NCBI GenBank assembly: GCA_040954595.2
Contig: CM082582.2
Span: forward strand, 9,300,001-9,364,000
DNA length: 64,000 bases
Reading direction: 5' to 3'
DNA from: Balanoglossus misakiensis
Taxonomy: Eukaryota > Hemichordata
Positions 11,107 to 64,000 of this stretch are shown here, in pieces. The notes below the pieces were generated by a model, which saw nothing but the letters and a program-made list of their open reading frames with translations, was not told the origin of the DNA and ran no database searches. The position numbers and the translations under genes were made by a program. Numbering within the stretch: the stretch's first letter is position 1; each line of letters starts with the position of its first letter.

Positions 11107-14100
11107 TCAGAGTTGTTTCTTGGGCATGCCACCGTCATCCAACAAACTAGCACTTTTGTCCTCCACTACCTGAGCACCTGGTCCTACTCTGGTGGAGATG
11201 ATGTATTTGATGGCTCCTGGGCTCGGTTCAAGAGAGATGGAAGTCTTCAGCTCCTGAAATTTGTTAAACGCAACCAACAAAGGAGAAGGATATTAAAAAT
11301 AAAGTCTGGAATCATTGGATTGAGTGAATAAGAACAGACGAGATTTTTGTAGCTTTCACAACACTTATAGTATGTTGCATTTTAGCCATCTCACAACAAT
11401 TTCAACATGTCAAAATACAACATTATGCACTTGCCTGTTTTAACTCTTTACTGAAATCTTCTTGAATGCCTCTAATATACACATCGCCGTTGTCAGTCTC
11501 CTTCGGAGGGAAGTAATGGCTGACAAGTGATAACACCTCTGGGATATTTTCTTCTAATACATACAGCACCGCATTTGGACCAGCATCAAATGTGTATGCA
11601 GCCTAAAACAAACCAGACGACGACAATGAAAGATAGCCAATAAAGGAATTAAAGGGGCATATGTTATGAACAGCTGACCTTTTGTTTTCTTGAACATTTT
11701 GGCATCTAGCCTAACCTACCACAGAAAAGCGAACACTTTGAACAAAGTCACACTTACTGATATTTTCCCTTTGTGGTCATTGTATTCATGTATCAGCCTG
11801 ATAATCTTCCTGGATGTGTCATTCATGTACGAGATTGGTGGATATGTGTCTAGGCACACAGCGTGCATCTGGTTGCTATCCTGGAACAGAAGCATAGATT
11901 GGAAAACTTGATTACACATGAAGTAAAAACATGTTTTGACAGAAAGTTTAGTGCATCCCATATGGCAGAAATTCTTTTCAAATTTACTTTACCTTCATGG
12001 TGAGTTCACCAAATGTTGCATAGTCGCGCTCTTTGATAGCTTGCATGATTTCTCTCATTCTCTGTGGCACCTCATGTTCAACTCGGTGGTTGAGAAACTC
12101 GCTTGTCTTGACACTGCTTTGCATTCCTGCAGTGGATCCTGTATGCTTTTTCTGGTCACTAACCTGAAGAGAAATAAATACAATGAATATGTCTGCATGG
12201 GAATATGTTGTTTTAATCCTTGTACTGGTCAGATACCACAAACATCCAAAGTCCTTCAAGACAGTTTCGATTTTCAAAGCACCAATCATCTTTGCTTACT
12301 CACCACTAAGACAAGTATTCTCATCCCAGGCCAATGTTTTTCATCGACCACGACATGAGCTCTGCTGTCTGTTCCATCAGCTCTCCTTCCAGACACCCAC
12401 TGAACAAACCCACCATGTATACTGCGACAAGCACTGCCAGAACCTTGCCGAGCAATGTCTGTGATGTCACCTTGGATATTGTACAACTTGGCTAGAGAGT
12501 AAACTGTCGGCAGATAAATAGAGTTCGTTAGTTGGGGCTATGTCCAGGTTATCAGAGTCTAAAATCTTGATCTGATCATCATTGCCTTGAACACTGACTA
12601 TAATCTAAGACTTGAGATGGTTATTTGGTGTACTTGAACATAATGTATAATATCAAAGTGGCTTTGATTGGAATCTTGTTTTATCACAATAGCAAATCAC
12701 AATTCATTCACTGATAATGACAGTAAGTGTTTTTCAGTAAGACATATGTAACTCACCAAGGCATGCATAGCCAGAGGCTGATGATGCTAACCCTGCAGCA
12801 GTTGGGAAATTATTCATTGAACAGATATGGATGCGCCAATTCAGTGATCCTGATTTCACATCTTCATTTCCTTTTCTTTTTCGGGCACGTCTCTTGACTT
12901 GTGGGGAAAAATAAGAGAAATTGCTTTGGATATTAGCCTGTTAATATCCAGTAAGACAAAAAGTTATCTTATGAAAAAATTCCTTAGCTTTTGATTGTGT
13001 GATAATATTCACTCAATTTCATTCTTACAACTTTTCTCGATTTTCTGCTTCTTTGAAATGATAGAAACATTTGGGTACTTACTTTCTTTTAAACAATTTT
13101 GAAGTCTTGGATTCTCGATTGATTCCTCTCTGAAGCATAACAGACACACAATATGTAAGTGAATGTGTATATAAAATAAAATTGATGTTTTGTTATGACC
13201 GATTGATGGATACAATACTAATAACAGACAGGAGAATTGTCCGCAAGATACCAGAGCTTGTCGCAAAACATGTCCACTCTTGCTTGGATTTTTGTCAGTG
13301 AATGAAAAGCCGGTTATGCAGTGTAACATAAGCACACACTCGCTCGCCATCTCTAATCTCACTCCCTCTGTTCATAAAAGTCATGCCGATTATCATTTCA
13401 ATGAGGAAAAAGGCATAACTCAAGTATTATACAGTAAGGCAAACCAATTTACATTTATAACAAGCATACTGTTAACTCACTTTCCATTCAGCCATATCCT
13501 ATCTTTCTCAAAACTGGGACTGATTGCAACTGTGGTGGTTGATTTCAAGTGTTCTTGATCCAAAGTAGCACTCAGTGAATCATTGGTTGGAAGGATCAGT
13601 TCTTCATTTCTCTTACCCCCTGAAATAATTAAGTACGAAAATGTGATAGAACTCATACATGTATATATGGTTTGGGACCAGTGTTATTGTTATGCAAATC
13701 GAGGTCGGGTCAACGTACTTTGCAAGAGATATGCCTGGATTGATTTCGATTCGTTATCTTATATGTAATGGTTATTACGATTTTTGCCAGAGAAGTTAAT
13801 TTTTTTTCTATCGCGCATACGGCATGTATATATTGTGTATATTGTGGAAGCATGAAAATACTATACAAGTACTGAACCAAACCCGTCGGTCCTGTAAAAC
13901 CACAAAATGAACAGACGACAAAATGCAACTAGGTGAGATTGATGGTCGCATTACAGAGTCGAAATGAAATGACTCCTCTGTTGCGAATTAAATTCCCACA
14001 AAATGTAAATCGCTGTAACGCCTGTTTTAGTACTTACAGTATTTTATCACAGCGATGTTTACCGGTGCCGTACAAGTGACACTACGAATCGTCTCGCCAA

Positions 14101-14140
14101 CGCGACCAGCAGTCGCCGCTCCCTTCCCTTCGTCAGCCAT
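11107..14140 (-). CDS. MVD: Diphosphomevalonate decarboxylase
   Basis: Nine exons (minus): 14140-14038, 13619-13481, 13129-13083, 12897-12757, 12491-12304, 12163-11993, 11880-11758, 11602-11435, 11253-11107. They join in phase to 408 aa (human 400). Signature blocks in order: [16 protein letters not shown] with the active-site lysine (K33), [19 protein letters not shown] (GHMP ATP-binding), [55 protein letters not shown] with the catalytic Asp (D310). Family role: ATP-dependent decarboxylation of mevalonate diphosphate to isopentenyl diphosphate, the last step of the mevalonate pathway. The last intron starts with GC (CAG|GCAAGT at 11437-11429), a GC-AG intron. Reading through it would stop after three codons and lose the conserved tail (PGAIKYIIS...). 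Confidence 0.97.
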
Positions 14141-14259
14141 GTTTATCTCAAGTGGCGCGATGAAAGGTCGCTGCTGATTGGATACTTCCAAACTTTGAAC
14201 CAATCAGTGGGCTTCTTCAAATAAACTGTGACCCGAGATGACCTGATGTAATAAACAAG
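14141..14259. promoter_or_regulatory. Bidirectional MVD-METTL17 promoter
   Basis: Only 119 bp separate the two divergent start codons. The METTL17 ATG sits inside CAAGATGGC (14256-14264), a YY1-type motif typical of start sites of mitochondrial and housekeeping genes. No TATA box is seen. Both 5' UTRs must overlap or be very short, so the two genes probably share core regulation. Confidence 0.7.
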
Positions 14260-14569
14260 ATGGCAGCCTGCATGATAGGAAGCATGGCTTCGTTGAGAAT
14301 GCCATCGCCCGTAAGATATTGCAGAAGATGCTGTATTGTTTTGAAACACCAGGCAAAGATTGAGATCATATGCACCACAAGGGTATATATACTATAGTTA
14401 GTTTACAAAAGAACTTTGTCGATCGTTCGTTTATCACACTCGATGAACTAAATCCTGTTGAGTGTTGTAACCATGGTTGCAGTTGTACACTACTTTAGTT
14501 GTTTTCAGATTCCTGTTCTATGACAGTAATTACTGACTGCACGAGGATAATTAAAATTGTAATGCTGTT

Positions 14570-14610
<41 letters not shown>

Positions 14611-17600
14611 TATCATCATCATCATCATCATCATCATCACCATGACAACAAAGTTAATGGACCATCCAGTAAGAAATGCACTTTTAATCACCATACAGAC
14701 TATGTCAACAATTGTCAAGAATAAGACCAGGATGGACGACTCATTAGAGGAATTTCTGAAGACTTCTCCACACCGCAAACACCCTGGTATTGTAAGACCG
14801 AAGACCGTCATTTTACCAGTGAAACTTCAAAGTAGCATAAAATCAGTGTTCAAAGGTAATGTAAGTTTTAACAAATGTCCAATCCTGTTTTGAGCCCCCC
14901 TCTTGTATTTCCCCAATCTTTGAAAGAAATAAATAATAAGATTAAACCAAAACACATGGGGTTAAAAGCAAACAAAATCAGGAAGAACTATGATTATAGT
15001 CTTATTTTCATCATCATCTTATTTTTACAGAATTTTCTGGCAGAGAGTTGGCAGAGAAATCGAGAGCACTCAGCAACTATTTGTGGAGCAGAAAAAGACC
15101 AGCAGAAGACGGTGACATCAGAAGAGTTGCCATGGAAATGGCCAAGCAATTAGGAGTTGAAGGTGATGATTGTAATCACTTGTCCTTTGATGAGATTCTC
15201 GAAACATGTTAGTGTACAGTGTGTTCATGAAAACAGTACACTCTGATCCAAACCACTAAACATCACACCATGATAACTTTTCCCTTTATGAAAATAACCA
15301 TGCTCTTATTATGTCAAATACAGATGAATCCACAGAGGACAGCGGTACACGATCAGTGAAGGAAAACCGGGAAATTAAAAAGAAACGGAAAAAAGTTGCT
15401 CAAGAACTCCGGAAAAAGCTGTACCACTGGAAAGCAATACAGTGAGTAAACATTTAGTTTTCATCCTGGTTGTGAATCGGTACCCCGAATAAATTCATTA
15501 AGGCAATGATGAAGAACATAACTATTGATCAGTTTAGCCGCATTATAATGTGGTTGACTTCCCTTTCAGATACTCCAAAGAACTGAGTTTGATCTACACA
15601 GCCACTAGAATGGCCGCAAATTACAGTGCAATATACAGAATATTTCATGAGGTGAGAGGTCATCACTGACAAAAAATGAAGAGTCAACAAGTGGAGCGAA
15701 ATAATTAAACCAAACATTTGTATAGTATTGTATAAAACGTCGTTCTACATACTTTTGATGTTGAGAGTTTCATGTCCGTATTTACCTATATCACAATCCT
15801 CACAAAATGACTACCTGACCTTTTATCGTTGCCCTAGATACAAAAACGAGTGCCAGATTTCAAGCCAAAACTCCTCCTGGACTTCGGATCAGGTGTTGGT
15901 ACCACAGTATGGTAAGAACTTCCCCTTCAAAGGAGAAATCAGAAAAACTTCCACCATGAACCCATCTTCTGATCTTGATATGACAAATAAGAGGAGTACT
16001 ACTTTATGACTAATTTTCTTCATCAACCACAACTGTATGTCGTAATTTTTTTGCTGCAGGGCTGCCAACAGTATATGGCAGGATTCCTTACATGAGGTAA
16101 TGTGCGTTGACGTATCGGCCGACATGAATGACTTGGCAAAGTTACTTCTGAAAGGTGGCACAGAACATGCTGAGATGATGGTCAAAGGGGTCTTCTTCAG
16201 GCAGTTTTTGCCGATTTCACCGATGGTAAGTATCAAGACTGTCAATATGTCTTGGTTTGCTTTAGACACGACTATCCTTCTTGTGTGTATTGATTCAAAA
16301 TTGCCCATTTTCCCCAACAGAATAAATTTGACATAACTGTATCTGCATTTACACTAATGGAGCTGTCGTCACTCCAAGAGAGAATAAACTCAATACAAAC
16401 CTTGTGGCGGAAGACGGAACATTTTCTTGTGATTGTCGAAAATGGCACGAACGAAGGTTACCAGATCATCCTCGAAGCCAGGGACTTGATTCTCCACGGA
16501 GAGAAATTCTTGAAAAGACGGAAACAGAAACCAATGGAGGCGCCGGAATCTCCGGAATCAACAGAAGAGACTTCATCATCCATTGAGGAACAACAGCAAA
16601 ATCTTAGTGGTGTAGAAAAGACTTTGATGGAAAGTTATCAGGATAGTAAATTGCCAGTTGGCCACGTGTTTTCACCGGTGAGTAAATACAGCAAATGTCC
16701 GTTTCATGAGAATTATATTTATACCAAAATCTAATGGTATCAATGGTATTCTTGTAATGGAAGGTGTTCACTGGAAATATACTCATTTACTTGTAACAAT
16801 TGTGCACTCATACAACTATGCATTTCTTTCTTTGCCAGTGTTCACACCATTTGCAATGTCCCAGGTTAGAAGATGGTACACACACACCGTGTAACTTTGA
16901 ACAGGAATACGAGGGACACAGTGTGGTAACAGTAAGTGACTTTGTTCATTCATTCATTCCACAAAACTGTTTACTGGAAGAAATAAAATGAAGGTTTACA
17001 TTCTCACTTTACCGTTTAATTGCAGAAATCAACAAGTCAAGAGAAAACAAGATTTTCATATATAGTATTCCGAAAAGGAAGGAAAAGGGAAGGTATGTTG
17101 CTTGTTTGCATAATTCTTAACTGCAAAATCTGTTGATTGATAATGTATCATATTTGGCACTTTGTAAGGTTAGTATTTTTATTTAATCAGCATTTACTGC
17201 TTCATTGTCATTTTACAGATCTCAAAGACTCTGATTGGCCGAGAGTAGTACGTCCAGTGGTGCGGAAATCTAACCACGTCCATTGCCATCTCTGCTGTGC
17301 CAATGGTCAGTTGCAACACGCAGTGGTCACAGCCAGCAAACACGGAAAGTGAGTGCGATTTCCTAACATCAAACTTGTTTCACCATAGTACATCAAGTAT
17401 CTTGGTGTCGTATCTAAACATAGCGCCCTCTTCAGGTAAAATATAGAAACGACGTGTGCCAGTCAAACTTTCTCTGATCAAAACATTCCTGACAGATAAG
17501 CAAGTGTCATTTCTGGTTTGCAATCTGACGTACCTGAGTTTTAAGCAATCTTTGCCTTTCTCCATTTTTGCAGAGACTTGTTCTACTGTGCCAGATATGC

Positions 17601-17730
17601 CCGATGGGGAGATCAGCTGCCGGCATACACTCCAGAAGACACGGATGATGATCACACCACTCCCGGTGACACGCGAATTGACACACAGGATAGCTATGAG
17701 AATGACAGTAATGGTGGCAGATCCTTTTGA
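14260..17730 (+). CDS. METTL17: METTL17/Rsm22-type mitochondrial ribosome assembly factor
   Basis: Twelve exons: 14260-14382, 14654-14855, 15031-15207, 15324-15441, 15570-15651, 15838-15911, 16060-16225, 16321-16677, 16839-16931, 17026-17092, 17219-17348, 17574-17730; in phase, 581 aa (human about 456). The basic N-terminus fits a mitochondrial presequence. PHRKHPGI is family-typical. The Rossmann SAM motif is [16 protein letters not shown] (about 246-261), then [28 protein letters not shown] and EARDLILHG. Cysteines C434, C440, C451 and the HCHLCC group (509-513) match the spacing of the 4Fe-4S ligands known in METTL17. Family role: binding the mitochondrial small-subunit rRNA during assembly. 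The extra length comes from a Ser/Glu/Gln-rich insert (about 370-425), an N-terminal extension and an acidic C-terminal tail. Confidence 0.96.
14569..14640. repeat. (ATC/TCA)n microsatellite abutting the METTL17 exon 2 acceptor
   Basis: About 23 TCA units with one TTA interruption, ending 12 nt before the AG (14652-14653) that must be used to enter exon 2 in frame. No ordinary polypyrimidine tract is present, so the repeat occupies its place. Confidence 0.9.
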
Positions 17731-17923
17731 AGGAGATGAAGGCATGCCTGTATAGTGAGATATAAACTCAGAAGTGACTCGCTGGCATTTTGGTTTTACA
17801 ACCAAAATGTTTTTTTTTGTGCCAAGTCAACTTACATTTATGATTTAGTTGTGAAATGTAACTATCACAGTGTAAACCATGGCACCGCTGATATCAAATG
17901 TACAGGTCAGGAAGGAAATGAAA

Positions 17924-17929
17924 AATAAA
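17924..17929 (+). terminator. Candidate METTL17 polyadenylation signal
   Basis: AATAAA 193 nt after the METTL17 stop codon, and the first good signal in the 3' flank. Confidence 0.6.
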
Positions 17930-17969
17930 ACATACAGTATCTGTTTTTTTAACAGATTCATTGCCAAAG

Positions 17970-17975
17970 TTTATT
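17970..17975 (-). terminator. Candidate polyadenylation signal of the hnRNP C/RALY-like gene
   Basis: The plus strand reads TTTATT (AATAAA on minus), 46 bp from the opposing METTL17 signal. It would define a long 3' UTR. Other minus signals between 18 and 21 kb are possible. Confidence 0.35.
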
Positions 17976-20123
17976 GGACACATGATCACCAACCATGGGT
18001 GAGACAAGACATGATAACCCCATGGTATAGATCAAATAGATCAAAAGTACATGGTGACCCAAGATACAGTATTGAACATAAACTACTAAAAGCAGCATTT
18101 GACTGAATTTCATTAAAGCTGACGGATCACAAAGTGTACTCCAAAATATTATCACAGAAGAGTCGACAGATTTACTCGTCTGTATTCACTATCTAACAAA
18201 AAATAAAGTCACAACTTGTATTCAAGATTAGTGTTAAACAAAACAGTCCAATGTACTTCAGGCTCAAATAGAAATTAAAGTTTTCCTTTGAAAACATCAA
18301 AAATCTCGTGGCAATGGTTCATCTTTGGTACAAATGCATCTTGGGTAAACACTGAAATTGTTCAACTGCAGCAGATACGATGCGTAAAAAGTTAGAATGA
18401 CACCGGATTTCGGTTCGACTCGCAGACTTTGATATGGAAATGTTGAAATACGAAAAGTCTGTGACACAACATGCAAAAGGCCCCTTACTAGTGAGTGTGT
18501 GTGTGTTTGAAAATACTTAATACATAAACATGCACCCATTTGGCAAAAAAGAAGTTGATTTCAATACCGGAACAAAATTATATATATACTATACACAACC
18601 TGAAAGGATCACTTATATTTCAACCTTCTTTGGGTGCACGTTTTATACTGCTGTACTTTGTCTATTAAAAACCACTTGTATGTGGTAAAATGTGAAAATG
18701 TCACTGATGTTTATAAATGGCGATGTGGATGATGACCTTTTGCACAATGTTCTGTGTCCTCTTCTTATTCCACAATTCTTCGATTTCAGTTTACAGCTGT
18801 AGCTCTTGTACTAGTCATAGCCGAGTCCTGAAATGCTCAATAAACGTAATCCATATGGTATTTATCAGACTGAAATACATAAATTTGTGGACACACCAAA
18901 AAGTAGCCAGGCGTATAAGTTTTAGTAATTTTTAAAATATACAGCAAATTTAACCATCAGTTATAAACTAGTAAGTATGAGTAAAATCAACTACCACAAA
19001 AACCAAAATGACTTGTACTCAAATGTGTTCACATTAAAACGAAAACAAAAAAAGACAACACAGAAAAAAAACATCACCACCAAGACTGAGAGTTTTGGTA
19101 GATACCATTCTTCAAGGTATTACAAGCTCATGGACAGCGAATTGACTTCTGATTTAGTTTTGGTCTTTAGTGGCCTTTACAAATATACATTGTACTTGTA
19201 AGTTACCAGGTCTTCTGTTAGAATTCACTGCTCAACAGATGCACAACATCCTTCCCACAATACACTGCTGCAGGCAAAAATATCAACAACTTTGCTCTAG
19301 GCACGTCTAATATACACCCACTTAAAAAACAAAATCTTTGGCAATAACCATCTCTTTTCATGTTGTGACGTGAACATCACTGATTCCGACAAACATTAGA
19401 TGGAGTGTGCAGTGCATTCTGGGAGATGAACACTGCCCCAGGTGATAAGTTTCATAAGCGTAAAATTGATCTGTAACATTGAAAGTCAAAACTGGTGCCC
19501 AGCAAAAGGGTCGAGGGTCAAGAGCTTCAAAGAAATCAGGCGATGGAACAGAACAAAAATAACAGACAGGAGATATCTAAAACTGCAACTGAAAACAAAA
19601 TCACCTACATGGCTTGAATATAGTTTCGACTACACTATGAAATAGACCAAGAAAAATCACAAAAATATACAATCTGGTTGGAATTTAAAAACAGACTCAT
19701 ATTTTGCAATACAATATTTCTATAGAATAAATTGAGTCAGAAAGTTGATTTAGAATTCATTTTCAACAATTTTTGGCCCATAACGAGAGACAGACACAAG
19801 ACCACAAAAGACAACACAGACTGTGTCATGAACAGGTTTGTGCACAATGCAATCTCAGAAACGTAACCCTCCCCTGTTCTTTGAAATGGATCAATCTTAA
19901 TCAATGCATTGACAATTTCATTGGCAGTTTTTGGGGGTATACCACATATGATCACACTTCTACTTAAAATCTCAGCTCTGTCAAGGCAAATATATTTTTT
20001 ATAAAAAAATCTATCTTCTTGGTCTCTCATGACCAACAGCTTTGACATGTTTTAAGCATGATGCGACAACTTCCCCCTTTAATAGATTACAAATCAACTC
20101 CTAGTACTGTCTCCTCAGCTTTA

Positions 20124-20213
20124 TCACCCTTTCACCACCGTGGTATGGTCCAGATCTATAGTTTTCTATGATAAAGTTGGACCTCTATGAAATGAAATGG
20201 GGATGAAAGGGTC
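20124..20213. repeat. MITE-like terminal-inverted repeat, copy 3
   Basis: Begins CACCCTTTCACCACCGTGG and ends GGGGATGAAAGGGT. Its core (TTTTCTATGATAAAGTTGG, ACCTCTATGAAATG) aligns closely with copy 1 at 1440-1532. It lies in the probable 3' UTR of the hnRNP-like gene. Confidence 0.7.
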
Positions 20214-21196
20214 TAACATCTCCCATTGTGGCACAAGCAACAAATGTCAAAGGTAAGTTCCAAAAGAACCTAGCAGTTCTAGAGGGCGCAATATGCCACT
20301 GCACTAAACCTTTAACCATCTGAAGTTCTGTTCATCACACAGTAAGTTTTCATAAGGCACTAGGTAAAACAAGACAGAGATTACCTACACCCACAACTCG
20401 ACACCAATGAGACCAAATATCCGATTAAAAATTTACAATCTAATCTGACATGCAGAGTCTAGAATAGAATATTTCTTGAAGATATGATATGCCTGCAAGT
20501 GAAGTCTGAAATATATAATAATTATCTCTTGTTCCCAGTAATGAGTTGTTCAAGAAGTGGGCAATTTGCACAAAAATGAGAAAACAAAGTTTTCATGTCA
20601 ATAAGGCCAGAGGGCACTCTAATTAAGACAAAGCAGTGTTCTGCCAGCCATTTGACACAGTGAGTTGTAATGTATGATGTTATGAAAATTGTATTAACTG
20701 TTGGACCACCTAGCTAAAAAGAAAATGAGCAAAAAATACACACATGCGATGAAAAACTATGAAATCACAGTTCTCCAATTTCCCTCTGAACTAAAATATC
20801 ACTATAATCCGAAGGTTTCACGGCTTATAAAATTTGTTCATTGAAACGCCATCACATAGGATTGTCCTCCCAAACAAACTTGCAACTGCTTGTGCACCAC
20901 ATATTGGCTGTTGTTTCACTATACAGCCATTGTCAAGACAGTCCAGCCATTATGAGATTTTTATCACTCACCTAGGTAGCAAAAACCTATTTAAGGTAGT
21001 GAGAATTATGCAAATTTAAACCAACTTGATACCCTGATATCTTTGATTCTTGTCAATCAACAGAGGAAATTTTGAAGAAAAATTTAAATCTAAGCGGTGG
21101 TCGTCCAGGTGTAAATTATAAAATCTTCAGAGCTGATCCGAATGTACTGGAAATGTCAAGGTCATAGAGAGTTTACTGCACTGTGCCTAGGTGGTT

Positions 21197-64000
<42,804 letters not shown>

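Larger units (their letters stand above)
17731..21196. other. Convergent 3' UTR region of METTL17 and the hnRNP C/RALY-like gene
   Basis: 3.5 kb without a supported gene. METTL17 (+) has AATAAA at 17924-17929. The minus strand has AATAAA at 17975-17970, so the hnRNP-like gene could carry a 3' UTR of about 3.2 kb and the two transcripts would end almost back to back. One MITE copy lies at 20124-20213 and a CTCF-like core at 20279-20289. The ORFs here are short and low in complexity. Confidence 0.45.

Overview
The window is animal nuclear DNA: genes split by GT-AG introns, UTR-like AT-rich spacers, microsatellites and short interspersed repeats. Five protein genes can be rebuilt exon by exon, and every exon junction keeps frame. 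Compact introns, full-length single-copy proteins clearly homologous to human ones, and a gene order that matches human linkage groups suggest an invertebrate deuterostome (hemichordate-, amphioxus- or echinoderm-like). The species itself is inference.

Layout. 1-194: possible last exon of a plus-strand gene. 1537-6113 (-): AMFR/gp78, an ER E3 ubiquitin ligase, 14 coding exons. 6656-6850 (-): candidate small mitochondrial-type ORF, head to head with PRMT7. 6921-10501 (+): PRMT7, arginine methyltransferase, 11 exons. 11107-14140 (-): MVD, mevalonate diphosphate decarboxylase, 9 exons, one GC-AG intron. 14260-17730 (+): METTL17, mitoribosome assembly factor with Fe-S cysteines, 12 exons, sharing a 119-bp bidirectional promoter with MVD. 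21197-41583 (-): an hnRNP C/RALY-family RRM gene, 7 coding exons over 20 kb. 41598-64000: no convincing gene; either a very long 5' intron and regulatory region of the hnRNP gene, or intergenic.

The most unusual item is the last gene. Its RRM, RALY-like linker and basic region are followed by two zinc fingers with the spacing and flanking residues of the BCL11A/B N-terminal fingers, then an acidic tail. The fingers sit where vertebrate hnRNP C/RALY carry the leucine-zipper-like oligomerisation domain. One 87-nt exon of this gene (24135-24221), too short for simple ORF calling, was recovered by homology and phase.

The genes do not form a pathway. AMFR (ER sterol-linked degradation, including HMG-CoA reductase) and MVD (mevalonate pathway) are functionally related but separated by PRMT7. 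From memory of the human map, AMFR, PRMT7 and MVD are all on 16q, and METTL17 and HNRNPC are both at 14q11.2, so the window looks like a preserved ancestral linkage block.
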